64,000 bases of DNA from an uncultured Lachnospiraceae bacterium (GTDB lineage Bacteria; Bacillota; Clostridia; Lachnospirales; Lachnospiraceae). The notes under the pieces are model-generated. The model did no database searches, was not told the DNA's origin, and worked only from the letters and a program-made list of their open reading frames with translations. Positions 17,057 to 25,972 of the stretch are shown here, piece after piece; the stretch's first letter is position 1; each line of letters starts with the position of its first letter. Where the stretch lies: NCBI GenBank assembly GCA_900550285.1, contig URRW01000008.1, forward strand, positions 1 to 64,000, in the 5' to 3' direction. The translations under genes were made by a program, and so were the position numbers.

Positions 17057-18893
17057 ATTCTGTCTTTGCCATGATCTCCGTCCAGCTGTTGATCCCGATC
17101 ACCGATTTTGCAAACTCCGTATAGGTTTCGGAGCCCGCCTGATCGATGTTCTGGAATACCTGATAAATATATTTCTGCTGCCCGCCCTGCGTCGTCAGCC
17201 CAAGCGCCAGCCCCTGCGCCACCTCTTCCGCCGCGTCGGTCTGTCGCGAAAGGATCAGCGCGTCGATATAGGGATTGCTCTCCGCCGCATAATACGCATA
17301 GGCAAAAGCCGCCGCCTGATTGACCTCCCCTTCCGTCGAGGAATATCCCAGCTCACTCAAAATCACCGGACGCACCTCGCCGTCCGCCGTCAAAAGCACC
17401 TCCTGCTGCAGAAAATCCGTCACCACCTCGATATTTTCCATCGTCACAATCGACGTGTCCTGCCCATCCGTGATCAGCTTCCGGATCTTGCTGGAGGAAT
17501 CCCAGAAGGTCGTGTTCGTCAGCGGGTACGCATACGGATGATGCGCCAGCCCCCAGTCGATATTCCCTTCGGAAGAAACGATGTCGTTAAAGGATACCAG
17601 CAGATCCTTCGCATCGTAATTCTGGTTCGTGGAAATATTCCTGTCCCACTGCTGATCCATCGAAACAAATACGCGCGCATTGGCATTCATGCTCTTGATG
17701 CTGTTGTAAAAAACGCGCACCGCATTGGCGTATTCCCGCGCGTAAGTATCCAGATCCACATGCTGCATATAGTTCCAGTCCGTCCGCACGTTGACCTCGT
17801 TTCCCACAATCCAGTTCATCACCGTCCCGCACGTCGTATCGCGGTAACGCTGCGCCAGAAAGGAGCCGACCGCCGCCAGAAGCTCCACGCCGTCCTCCTC
17901 CGCCGCATTAAAGCCGTAATAATATGCCGATCCGTCCCGCGAAAGCGGATGCGTGATCTGCGGATAAGCGCTGCTTTTGTTATTCAGAAGGATGGCGGAA
18001 ATCGTGATCCCCTTTGCCGTCAGCCGGGAAAAGATCGAATCGTATTCCGCGATCCGCTGCCCGTTAAAGGCATAAGTCCTTCCATTATAAGTATAATAAA
18101 TCGTCGGATAGAGCGCGTTTGTCGTCTCCCCGAGGATGTTGCCGATCGGAATGTTGTACGCCGCATGGTTTACATGCAGATCATCCAGCTGATCCACCCG
18201 CATCGGATCCACCAAAATCCCCTTGACCGAATCCCGCTGCGGATACGCCTCCTGATACGCCGAAAGCGCCTCCGGGTTTGTGATATACTGCGGCTCGCAC
18301 AGCGGGACATATTCCCCGTCCAGCTTTACCGCCACCACAAATTTAGAATACAGCCTGGAATCTACGCTGTTTTCATTGACGCCCGCCGACAGGACGATCT
18401 CCCCGTCCTTTTGCGCCGACGCGACCGCATCCCTTTCCTGATCCAGCTCGGTATCATACATATCCATTTCCATCAGGTAAAAATAATCGTCGTCGCTGGC
18501 AGGCTTTCCCTCTGCCGACGCTTTCAGCACAAAGCTCCCGCTTCCCGGCTCGATCTCACACGACTCCACCTTCACGAAATTACTGATATTGTCCTCCGTC
18601 AGCTCCACATACTGCTCCTGCGCCTCTGTTTCACTCTCCGTTTCCGGTACTTTTTCCGCTGCTTCTGTCAACGCAGTCTCTTCTTCACTGCCTGCGCTCT
18701 CCGTCTCCGTGCTTTCTGCCAGCGCAGCTTTTTGTGTGCGGGCACTCTCCATCGCCCAGAACAGCCCGCCGCCGACAGCGCCTGCCGCTGCAAGCACCGC
18801 TGCGATATAGACCGCCGCAAGCTTCTTTACGTCTTTTTCTCTCTTCTGCCTTCCTCTTTCTGCCGTTTTTTTGTTTTTTTCGCTTTTCTTCAA
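17055..18893 (-). CDS. Membrane-anchored glycoside-hydrolase-like protein (DUF5722-like)
   Basis: A 612-residue protein. The start is a TTG at 18893 placed after GAGGGGAG; a longer in-frame reading has no ribosome site. A Lys-rich N-terminus and one membrane segment (about residues 20-40) are followed by a Glu/Ser/Thr-rich linker. A beta domain and a TIM-barrel-like domain then follow ('ITISAILLNNKSSAYPQI', 'MNWIVGNEVNVRTDWNY', 'WGLAHHPYAYPL', 'PVILSELGYSS'). The Asn-Glu in 'VGNEVN' and Glu in 'LSELGYS' sit where clan GH-A enzymes keep acid and nucleophile. I recall this as DUF5722. It is probably an extracellular glycan hydrolase; substrate unknown. Confidence 0.7.
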   Translation of the reverse strand: MKKSEKNKKTAERGRQKREKDVKKLAAVYIAAVLAAAGAVGGGLFWAMESARTQKAALAESTETESAGSEEETALTEAAEKVPETESETEAQEQYVELTEDNISNFVKVESCEIEPGSGSFVLKASAEGKPASDDDYFYLMEMDMYDTELDQERDAVASAQKDGEIVLSAGVNENSVDSRLYSKFVVAVKLDGEYVPLCEPQYITNPEALSAYQEAYPQRDSVKGILVDPMRVDQLDDLHVNHAAYNIPIGNILGETTNALYPTIYYTYNGRTYAFNGQRIAEYDSIFSRLTAKGITISAILLNNKSSAYPQITHPLSRDGSAYYYGFNAAEEDGVELLAAVGSFLAQRYRDTTCGTVMNWIVGNEVNVRTDWNYMQHVDLDTYAREYANAVRVFYNSIKSMNANARVFVSMDQQWDRNISTNQNYDAKDLLVSFNDIVSSEGNIDWGLAHHPYAYPLTNTTFWDSSSKIRKLITDGQDTSIVTMENIEVVTDFLQQEVLLTADGEVRPVILSELGYSSTEGEVNQAAAFAYAYYAAESNPYIDALILSRQTDAAEEVAQGLALGLTTQGGQQKYIYQVFQNIDQAGSETYTEFAKSVIGINSWTEIMAKTE

Positions 18894-18966
18894 AATACTC
18901 CCCTCAAAAAATAATCCATTCTGTCCTGCCGTCGTGCAGTATTTTACGTCCGCACGCTTATCTTCT

Positions 18967-18996
18967 ATAATATCATCCCGAAAAAACAAAATGCAA
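18967..18996 (-). promoter_or_regulatory. Putative promoter of the DUF5722-like gene
   Basis: TTGCAT and TATTAT (18967-18972) on the minus strand with an 18-nt spacer, about 65 nt upstream of the TTG start. Confidence 0.5.
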
Positions 18997-19027
18997 GCGT
19001 CTTCATGGAATCTTAAAGAATTCATGT

Positions 19028-19110
19028 AACAGTTCAGCCCTATCGGTTTGTTCGGTCGAAACCATGCATGCACAGTTTCGACCGTGCATGCCGATATGAG
19101 CTGAACTGTT
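19028..19110. repeat. Large nested inverted repeat (possible cruciform)
   Basis: AACAGTTCAGC (19028-19038) pairs perfectly with GCTGAACTGTT (19100-19110). Inside, TATCGG (19041-19046) pairs with CCGATA (19091-19096). The core offers two competing stems: GGTCGAAAC/GTTTCGACC (19054-19062 with 19075-19083) and CATGCAC/GTGCATG (19067-19073 with 19084-19090). It lies between the divergent DUF5722-like and fucosidase genes, just upstream of the fucosidase promoter. Confidence 0.7.
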
Positions 19111-19133
19111 GCAACTTTATTTTTCGATAATGA

Positions 19134-19162
19134 TTGACTGCTTCCGCAAAATTGCGTAAGAT
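19134..19162 (+). promoter_or_regulatory. Promoter of the alpha-L-fucosidase gene
   Basis: TTGACT (19134-19139) and TAAGAT (19157-19162) with a 17-nt spacer. The start codon lies about 100 nt downstream, giving a leader without other recognisable signals. Confidence 0.65.
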
Positions 19163-19260
19163 AGGGGCGACAGGGGCCGCCTGAAACGGGCGCATTTTAT
19201 GCGCTGTGTGCCGGAGCGTGCCCGGGCAAAATTTATTTTCAACCAATCGGAGGAAAAAAA

Positions 19261-20637
19261 ATGGGTACGACAGCAGAAGAAAAAGAAGAAATCGTACAGG
19301 AAGGCGTCCACAACTACAGCGCCGCCAAAGATTATGTCTGGCCGAAGGAGCCGGAGGTTTTAAAGCAGCTGGAATGGTTTCAGGATCAGAAGCTTGCGCT
19401 GATGATGCACTGGGGCCTGTACTGCCAGCTCGGCATCGTCGCTTCCTGGGCTTTGAGCGACAAGGATTCCGTATGGTCCCGCCACCAGATCAACTGGGCG
19501 GACGGCGAGACGTTCAAAAAACAGTATTACGATCTGAACAAATCCTTTAACCCGGTACGCTTCCAGCCTGAGGAATGGGCGCAGATGGCTGCGGACTGCG
19601 GCTTTAAATACCTGATCCTGACAACCAAGCACCACGACGGTTTCTGCCTGTGGGATACCAAATACAGCGATTATAAGGTAACCGCTCCCGACTGTCCTTA
19701 TCATGTAAACGAAAACGCCGACCTTGTCAAGAGCATGTTCGACGCGTTCCGCGCAAAGGGCATCGGCATCGGCGCGTATTTTTCCAAGGCAGACTGGCAC
19801 ACGCCCTACTACCGCACGCCTGAGATCGAGGACTCCAAGCCGACCAACAACGGCCCCATGTACGATCCCAAGGAGGATCCCGAGCGCTGGGAAAACTTCA
19901 TCCAGTACACCAAAAATCAGGTGCTCGAGCTTTGCCGCGATTACGGCAGGGTGGATATTCTCTGGTTCGACGCAGGCTGGGTACGCGAAACAAACGGTCA
20001 GGGCATCCGCTTAAACGAGATCGTTGACGAAGCCCGCAAGCTCCAGCCCTGGGTATTGTCCGTTGACCGCACCATCGGCGGCGCATACGAAAACTATGTT
20101 ACCCCCGAAATGTGCGTGCCCGAGCAGCCTCTCGGCGTGCCGTGGGAAAGCTGCCTGACGCTCGGCGCAGACTTTACCTACGAATATGCAGACCGCTACA
20201 AATCTCCCCGCGAGCTTGTAAACACCTTTGTCGGCATCGTCGCAAAGGGCGGCAACATGGCGTTAAACGTAAGCCCCCAGCCCGACGGAAGAATCCCGAT
20301 CGACGCGATGGAAAGCCTCTACGGCTTCGGCGCATGGCTCAAAACCTATGGCGAAGCCATTTACGGGACCCGCGCTGTCGCGCCTTACCAGTATGAAAAT
20401 CTCCGCTTTACCCAGAAGGGCGACGCCGTTTACGCGTTCCGCTTATATCCGGTAGCGCAGGAGTCCGTTGAGGCGCAGATCTTCATCCCTTATGCAAAAA
20501 AGGCTTCCAAAGTAACGCTGCTCGACGACGGGACGGAGGTTTCCTTCACAGAAAGCAAAGGCGGCATTACCGTTACCGTTCCGGCAGGACGCAGAACCGG
20601 CTCCGCGCCGATCGCACTCGTATTCAAGATCCAGTAA
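19261..20637 (+). CDS. Alpha-L-fucosidase, GH29
   Basis: A 458-residue cytoplasmic GH29 enzyme that removes alpha-linked L-fucose. Family blocks are 'MMHWGLYCQLG', 'LILTTKHHDGFCLWDTKYSDY' with the His-His substrate-binding pair, and the nucleophile Asp237 in 'VDILWFDAGW'. 'NTFVGIVAKGGNMALNVSPQPDG' follows, and a short C-terminal beta domain ends the chain. There is no signal peptide, so the substrate must be imported. A fucose isomerase-like gene lies 6 kb away; no fuculokinase or fuculose-phosphate aldolase is in the window. The ATG follows GGAGG. Confidence 0.93.
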   Translation: MGTTAEEKEEIVQEGVHNYSAAKDYVWPKEPEVLKQLEWFQDQKLALMMHWGLYCQLGIVASWALSDKDSVWSRHQINWADGETFKKQYYDLNKSFNPVRFQPEEWAQMAADCGFKYLILTTKHHDGFCLWDTKYSDYKVTAPDCPYHVNENADLVKSMFDAFRAKGIGIGAYFSKADWHTPYYRTPEIEDSKPTNNGPMYDPKEDPERWENFIQYTKNQVLELCRDYGRVDILWFDAGWVRETNGQGIRLNEIVDEARKLQPWVLSVDRTIGGAYENYVTPEMCVPEQPLGVPWESCLTLGADFTYEYADRYKSPRELVNTFVGIVAKGGNMALNVSPQPDGRIPIDAMESLYGFGAWLKTYGEAIYGTRAVAPYQYENLRFTQKGDAVYAFRLYPVAQESVEAQIFIPYAKKASKVTLLDDGTEVSFTESKGGITVTVPAGRRTGSAPIALVFKIQ

Positions 20638-20645
20638 TTTATATT

Positions 20646-20686
20646 AAAAAAGGACGCTGCAGCTTTTTCGCCCAGCGTCCTTTTTG
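20646..20686. terminator. Bidirectional terminator between GH29 and SEC-C genes
   Basis: AAAAAGGACGCTG pairs with CAGCGTCCTTTTT around a 13-nt loop, with T-runs on both strands between convergent genes. Confidence 0.9.
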
Positions 20687-20706
20687 CATCCGGATTGATT
20701 CCGTTT

Positions 20707-22038
20707 TTATTTTCCCGCGCAGCACTTTTTGTACTTTCTGCCGCTGCCGCAGGGACAGGGCTCGTTCGGATAAATCTTGCGGCGGGGCTTTGCGGGCATT
20801 CTGCCCATGCCAAAGCCTGCAGATCTGTCTGCGCCTGCCGCGCTCCGTCTTTTTTCCGCTTCCTGCTTCCGCGCGTCCTCTTCCTGCCGCCATTCCCGGA
20901 CTGTGTGCCCGCGCAGCCCCAGCATTCTCGTATCCGCCTGTGCCGCCGCCAAAAGCCCGGTCAGCTCCTCGCCTGCCGCAACGCCCTCTTTTTCCAGACA
21001 TTCCAGCGTTTCCTGCAGATCCGATCCCAGCGAAAACTTTTTATAGACAAGCCTCATCAGCTCTTCGGCATCGTTTTCGGAAGGCATTTCTTCTTTTTCC
21101 AGAAAATCGCGCAGCCTCTCATAAGAAGCCTCTGCCGCCGGATAGCCCTGACGGCTGTACACCAGAATTTCATCCACGTCCGGCATATAGAACGAGCAGC
21201 TTCCCTGACGGCTTTCGATCCGTTTGTAGATCTCATCCGTCAGCGCTTCCTTCGGGATCATCCTGCCGTCCTGCACCACGCAGAAATTCTGCTCCTTGGG
21301 CACAGAGCGAAACACACTCATAAACTCTAACCTGCTCACGGCAAAGCCTTCCCGCTGGCAGTACATTTCATGCATGACCTCGATCGGCGCAGCCCCGTAC
21401 AAAAAGCTCAGCATCAGCTGACAGGACAGCATCCAGTCGATCCTGCTGTACGCGCTTTTGGCATCCGGGCAGATCACGATGCCGTATTCTCCCCGATCGC
21501 GCCGCCGTGTCAGCTCCTCAATGCCCTCTGTTTCCGCCTCCTGTATGGAAGCTGCCTCCCGGAGCACCGTATATTTTAAGCGCAGCTCCTTATTTTTTGC
21601 CGCAAGCTTTGTGGAAAACGCCTTCTGCGCCGCTTCGGACTCCTTTACGATCACAGGGAAAACGATCTCTTCCTGCTTCCCCTTTCCGGTCAGGCTTTTG
21701 TCCTGCAGGCACTCTTCCCGGTCGATCCGGTATACGCTGCCTTTTTTGTCCGCGCCGTCCGGATAAAAGCTGAACCATTCCTCGCTGTCTGCCAGCTCGC
21801 TTACAAAAGTTTCCTTCGCAGAAAGCTCTTCATAGCCGCTGTCTGTCCCGGTCTCTTCCTTCAGCCGGATCTTCCCGGTCTTAAATTCAAATTCATAGCG
21901 GGCGGAGCCGTCTGCCTCCGCCACATCGTTTAAGATCATCGCAAGCTGCGCAAATGTAATATCCGCAGGGATCAGACACCGTCTCCAGACCGGCGGCTTT
22001 TCCCCTTTTTTCGTGACTTTATACTGATAAAAATTCAT
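20707..22038 (-). CDS. PRiA4b ORF3-like / SEC-C domain protein
   Basis: A 443-residue soluble protein. Residues 1-75 ('NFYQYKVTKKGEKPPVWRR...ITFAQLAMILNDV') match the plasmid pRiA4b ORF-3-like fold. A long helical middle follows with no recognised domain. The last 20 residues form a SEC-C zinc motif (PCPCGSGRKYKKCC). SEC-C modules bind Zn and often SecB or ribosome-related partners, but the function of this architecture is unknown. It is monocistronic. Confidence 0.75.
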   Translation of the reverse strand: MNFYQYKVTKKGEKPPVWRRCLIPADITFAQLAMILNDVAEADGSARYEFEFKTGKIRLKEETGTDSGYEELSAKETFVSELADSEEWFSFYPDGADKKGSVYRIDREECLQDKSLTGKGKQEEIVFPVIVKESEAAQKAFSTKLAAKNKELRLKYTVLREAASIQEAETEGIEELTRRRDRGEYGIVICPDAKSAYSRIDWMLSCQLMLSFLYGAAPIEVMHEMYCQREGFAVSRLEFMSVFRSVPKEQNFCVVQDGRMIPKEALTDEIYKRIESRQGSCSFYMPDVDEILVYSRQGYPAAEASYERLRDFLEKEEMPSENDAEELMRLVYKKFSLGSDLQETLECLEKEGVAAGEELTGLLAAAQADTRMLGLRGHTVREWRQEEDARKQEAEKRRSAAGADRSAGFGMGRMPAKPRRKIYPNEPCPCGSGRKYKKCCAGK

Positions 22039-22135
22039 GCTTCTTTTCCTTTCCTCCCGCTCCCGTTTGATCGGAATATTACCCTTTAAGTGGACAGAAC
22101 AGGAAAACCTATCTTATCATATGAAGCCAAAGAGT

Positions 22136-23272
22136 TCAATCCTTTCTCTTTGGCAGCACCAGACTTAAAAACAGCGCCACCACAAACACGCCCGCCACGG
22201 CGTTGCCGTTGAACACCTCGCCCACCGCCGGCGGGAACGCCGCAAAAAAGTTCCCGGAGGTCTGGGCCAGCCCCACGCCGATGCAGAACGCCAGCGAAAC
22301 AATGATCATCGTCCGGTCGTCAAATTCGCACTCTTTTAACATTTTGATCCCCTCGTACATGATCGAGCCAAACATCATGACCGTGCAGCCGCCCAGCACC
22401 GCCTGCGGCAGCGAATTGAAAAACGCACCCAGCGGCGGAAACAGCGACGCCAGGATCAAAACCAACGCGCCCAGATCAAACACCGGCCGATGCTCCGTAA
22501 AAAATACGAGCTTCGGAAGGCTGAAAAAGCCCACCTCCTGCACCGTCTGGGAAATCCCGGAAAAATCAATGAGCGGAGCCACGCCCGCCACCGTCAGGAG
22601 CACCGACAAAAGATAACCGAATATCAGCCCGATCAGGATGTTTAAATTTTTATAGATCCCTTTCAGCCGGTAATTTGCGACCAGACAAACGACCAGCGTA
22701 AAGCCGCCTACCAGCAAATGATACCATGCGCCGAAATCGCCTGCGCCGGTCCCGCCGCCCCACGAATCCATGCCGACCGACAAAAGGGAAAGCCCGATCG
22801 CGATGACCACGCACGCCGAAACAACCGGCGTTAAAAAGCGCTTCCAGTACCGGGCACTTAAGCCCACAAGGCCTTCAAAAATACCGCCCAGGATCACCGC
22901 CCCGACCATTCCTTCATAGCCCAGCGCCGGGTTTGTCCCGATCGTTAAAAGGCTTCCCACAAAGGTAAAGCTGATTCCCATGACGATCGGCAGCTTCGAC
23001 CCGATCTTCCACACCGGATAAAGCTGCATACACGTTCCCAGTCCCGCCGTAAACATGGCGCACTGCAAAAGCCCCGTGATCTCCGCCGGGTTCAGATGCT
23101 CCCCGGTTCCCCTTACGCCCACGGCGCTGCATACGATCAGCACCGGCGCCAGGTTTGCCACAAACATCGCCAGCACATGCTGCAGCCCGAAGGGGATCGC
23201 CTTCTGCAGCGGTACTCTGCCGTCCAGCCGGTAAATATTTTCCGCCCCGGCCGCCTGTTTCTTCTGTTCCAT
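22136..23272 (-). pseudogene. NCS2 uracil/xanthine permease with internal deletion
   Basis: A 378-residue open frame clearly of the nucleobase:cation symporter-2 family ('PFGLQHVLAMFVANLAPVLI', 'MGISFTFVG', 'SLPQAVLGGCTVMMFGSIMYEGI', C-terminal 'LVLPKRKD'). Family members are normally about 450 residues. Here 'HRPVFDLGA' runs straight into 'LVLILASLFPPLGAFF', so about 70-75 residues are missing. The lost block includes two membrane segments and the hallmark SFSQNVG-type signature with its substrate-binding residues. The join at about 22465-22470 keeps the frame, probably through a short Gly-Ala repeat. The product is unlikely to transport. An assembly or sequencing artefact is possible. Start ATG at 23272. 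Confidence 0.7.
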
Positions 23273-23309
23273 CACTCACATTCGCCTTGTTCCTTTGTTT
23301 TTTACACCC

Positions 23310-23338
23310 ATACTATCATCATTTTTGCGGAATGACAA
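23310..23338 (-). promoter_or_regulatory. Promoter of the NCS2 permease gene
   Basis: TTGTCA (23333-23338) and TAGTAT (23310-23315) on the minus strand with a 17-nt spacer. The leader is only about 35 nt, so there is no room for a purine riboswitch. Confidence 0.65.
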
Positions 23339-23339
23339 C

Positions 23340-23390
23340 AAAAAGGAGCCGGCACGCTGATCTGTGGATCAGTGTATCGACTCCTCATTC
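23340..23390 (-). terminator. Terminator after the L25/Ctc gene
   Basis: AGGAGTCGATACACTGATC pairs with GATCAGCGTGCCGGCTCCT around CACA, followed by TTTTTG on the minus strand. It overlaps the permease promoter. Confidence 0.8.
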
Positions 23391-23424
23391 CTTTACAATT
23401 CCCTGATGAAATAACGGCAGTCCA

Positions 23425-24018
23425 TTACGCTTCCTGCGCTCCCTCAGGCGCTTCCTCCGTCTCTTCTGCGGCGGCGCTGTGCGCCCTTGTCACGGTCACG
23501 ATGATCGCTTCCGGGTCGGTCGTCAGCTCGATGCCTGCGGCAGACGCGATCGGCAGATCCTTTACAAGGACAGCATCTCCGATCTTCATGTCGCCCACAT
23601 CGATCTCAACCTTATCCACCAGCGCGTCGGGAAGCGCCTGAAATGCGATTTCCTCCAGCCGCTGCTGCAGGATGCCTTCTGCAACCTTCTCATGGTTGCG
23701 CAGAACGACCTCCGCCACGGAATGCACCTTCTCGCCGCTTACCAGCGCCTGAAAATCGATCTCTGTCACCTGATTTTTCATCGAATCATAATCTATTTCC
23801 TTAATCAGAACATTGTAGCTCTTCCCGTCTGCCTCCAGCGTCAGCCGGCTCCCCCTGTTGCAGGTTTTCAGCAGACGTTCCACGTCACGGGCGCACATTT
23901 TCAGCGGAACCGAACCTTCGATTTCCCTGCCGAACACATTGCCTGTCACATAGCCTTCTCTTCTGAGTCTCTTTGCCTTTACGCTCATGTCCCTTTTTTC
24001 AGCTTTTAAAGTATTCAT
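23425..24018 (-). CDS. Ribosomal protein L25 / general stress protein Ctc
   Basis: A 197-residue protein with the L25 5S-rRNA-binding domain at residues 1-95 ('GNVFGREIEGSVPLKM', 'LIKEIDYDSMKNQVTEIDFQAL') and a C-terminal beta-barrel domain ('LPDALVDKVEIDVGDMKIGDAVLVKDL'). It ends in a Glu-rich tail. The long form is called Ctc in Firmicutes and binds 5S rRNA at the central protuberance. A candidate promoter (TTGTAA, 16 nt, TACAAT) lies near 24105-24133 on the minus strand. Confidence 0.92.
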   Translation of the reverse strand: MNTLKAEKRDMSVKAKRLRREGYVTGNVFGREIEGSVPLKMCARDVERLLKTCNRGSRLTLEADGKSYNVLIKEIDYDSMKNQVTEIDFQALVSGEKVHSVAEVVLRNHEKVAEGILQQRLEEIAFQALPDALVDKVEIDVGDMKIGDAVLVKDLPIASAAGIELTTDPEAIIVTVTRAHSAAAEETEEAPEGAQEA

Positions 24019-24222
24019 TTATCTTTTCCTCCAAAAAAACTGATTGCTTAGCGGACCTGATTTCTGCGGGTCTTGTTAAGTATCATTGATCTGTTACAGT
24101 CATATTGTAACACTTATCATATATATTACAAGTGGAAAAGTGTGAAAACTTTGTGAAGCCGGGCGCAAAAACCGGCAAAATCAGCATTTCTTTAAAAGGG
24201 TACCGGAACGCTCAGCGCCGGA

Positions 24223-25653
24223 TCAATACGCCTTGCCCCAGTAAACCATCTTCTTCGCAGGCTTTCCGCAGCATACGCACACGTCGGACAGCTCCTCCTG
24301 CTCAAAGGGCATACAGCGGCTCGTCGCGGCAAACTGCTCTTTGATCTTATCCTCACACTCCTGACAGCCGCACCACATCGCCTTTACAAAGCCGGGAGTA
24401 TTGGTCAGGATGTCGCCCATCTCTTCCATATTCTTTGCAACGTAGGTATGCGCTTCCCTGTGCGCTCTCGCCTTTTCCAGCATATCCTTCTGGATCGTTT
24501 CCAAAAGCGCTCCGACCTTTGCTTCCACCTCGTCCAAAGCGCACTCGATCTTTTCGCCCGTGTCGCGGCGCGCCAGCATACACTTGCCTGCCTCGATGTC
24601 TTTGGGGCCGATCTCTACGCGCACCGGAATGCCGCGCATCTCCGCTTCCGCAAACTTCCAGCCGGGGCTCTTATCCGTGTCGTCCACCTTTACGCGGAAA
24701 TTGGAAAGACGGTCTTTTAACTCGTTTGCCTTGTCCATAACGCCTTCCTTGCGCTGCTGGATCGGAACGATCACAACCTGCACAGGCGCTACCTTGGGAG
24801 GCAGCACCAGACCGGAATTGTCGCCGTGAACCATGATGATCGCGCCGATCAGACGGGTCGTTACGCCCCAAGACGTCTGGTGCACATATTTTAACTTATT
24901 GTCCCTGTCCGTATACTGGATGCCGAACGCCTTTGCAAAGCCGTCGCCGAAATTGTGGCTCGTGCCGGACTGCAGCGCCTTGCCGTCGTGCATCAGCGCC
25001 TCAATCGTATAAGTCGCCTCCGCGCCCGCGAATTTCTCCTTGTCCGTCTTGCGCCCCTTTACGACTGGGATCGCCAGCACCTCTTCACAGAAATCCGCGT
25101 AGGTGTTGAGCATCTGGATCGTGCGCTCCTCAGCTTCCTCGGCAGTCGCATGCGCCGTGTGCCCCTCCTGCCACAAAAATTCTCTGGAACGCAGGAAAGG
25201 ACGGGTCTCCTTTTCCCATCTCACCACGTTGCACCACTGGTTATATACCTTCGGCAGATCGCGGTAGGACTGAATATCGTTTTTATAAAAATCGCAGAAC
25301 AGCGTCTCGGACGTGGGACGCACGCAAAGCCTCTCCTGCAGAGGCTGCAGCCCGCCGTGCGTTACCCATGCAACCTCCGGCGCAAACCCTTCCACATGAT
25401 CCTTCTCCTTTTCCAGAAGGCTTTCCGGAATAAACAGGGGCATGTATACGTTCTGCACGCCTGTCGCCTTAAATCTGTCGTCCAGCTGCTTCTGAAGAAG
25501 CTCCCAGATCGCGTAGCCCGCAGGCTTGATCGCCATGCAGCCCTTTACGCTGGTGTAGCCGATCAGCTCCGCTTTCAGCACAACGTCGGTATACCACTGG
25601 GCAAAATCCTCTTCCATCGATGTGATCTGTTCTACCATTTTTTTGTCTGCCAT
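24223..25653 (-). CDS. proS: Prolyl-tRNA synthetase (short, archaeal/eukaryote-like type)
   Basis: A 476-residue class II synthetase charging tRNA-Pro. Motif 2 lies at 'CNVVRWEKETRPFLRSREFLWQEGHTAHAT', motif 3 at 'SWGVTTRLIGAIIMVHGDNSGLVLPP', and an anticodon-binding domain begins near residue 285. The C-terminal zinc-type domain keeps 'CGCQECEDKIKE' and 'CVCCGKPAKKMVYWGKAY', ending in Tyr as in type 3 enzymes. There is no INS editing insert. A T-box leader controls it. The ATG follows AAAGGAG. Confidence 0.96.
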   Translation of the reverse strand: MADKKMVEQITSMEEDFAQWYTDVVLKAELIGYTSVKGCMAIKPAGYAIWELLQKQLDDRFKATGVQNVYMPLFIPESLLEKEKDHVEGFAPEVAWVTHGGLQPLQERLCVRPTSETLFCDFYKNDIQSYRDLPKVYNQWCNVVRWEKETRPFLRSREFLWQEGHTAHATAEEAEERTIQMLNTYADFCEEVLAIPVVKGRKTDKEKFAGAEATYTIEALMHDGKALQSGTSHNFGDGFAKAFGIQYTDRDNKLKYVHQTSWGVTTRLIGAIIMVHGDNSGLVLPPKVAPVQVVIVPIQQRKEGVMDKANELKDRLSNFRVKVDDTDKSPGWKFAEAEMRGIPVRVEIGPKDIEAGKCMLARRDTGEKIECALDEVEAKVGALLETIQKDMLEKARAHREAHTYVAKNMEEMGDILTNTPGFVKAMWCGCQECEDKIKEQFAATSRCMPFEQEELSDVCVCCGKPAKKMVYWGKAY

Positions 25654-25686
25654 ATCGCTTTCTCCTTTTGAAAATGAAATAAAAAA

Positions 25687-25747
25687 GTGTACGCATAATC
25701 GTGTTTTTTTTCGATAGGAAAGGAACTTTCCTATTCAGATAAAAAAA
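25687..25747 (-). repeat. Palindromic intergenic element, copy 2
   Basis: Same composite as at 2011-2070. On the minus strand a T-run, then ATAGGAAAG, TTC, CTTTCCTAT, an A-run and CACGATTATGCG. It begins in the U-tract of the T-box terminator and lies between that terminator and the proS ribosome site. Confidence 0.75.
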
Positions 25748-25966
25748 GATACCCTGATCCCGAAAGGGACCGGATATCCGGCGGTACCACCCAAATTAGC
25801 GCAAATGCGCCCACTCGTCTTCCCGTTAACGCCGGGTCTACGCTGCCTTATTAGGGCAGGCGCTCCGAGGGCCGGTTCAAAACGCGCTGCACGGATGCTT
25901 CCCACCTGCCGCATCCTCTCTGGACTGCCGCCAACGCCTTTACTATTCCTCTTCTTTGCTGTCTTG
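25739..25966 (-). promoter_or_regulatory. T-box leader of proS (proline)
   Basis: The minus-strand leader has an AGUA-type internal loop (GAAGAGGAATAGTAAAGG) near its 5' end. The candidate specifier CCG (Pro) at 25873-25875 lies in the context GAACCGG. A stem III follows (CCCGGCGTTAACGGG), then the T-box sequence GGGTGGTACCGCCG at 25779-25792. The downstream terminator (GGATATCCGGTCCC with GGGATC...GGGTATC and seven Ts) ends at 25741. Uncharged tRNA-Pro should pair with the T-box and the specifier to allow readthrough into proS. Confidence 0.88.
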
Positions 25967-25972
25967 TATTTG

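Noticed and set aside
17538..18914. 458-codon plus-strand frame opposite the DUF5722-like gene
   Set aside because: Arg/His/Ile-rich composition typical of a shadow; no recognisable domain.
23273..23340. Purine riboswitch before the NCS2 permease
   Set aside because: The promoter lies only about 40 nt from the start codon, leaving no room.
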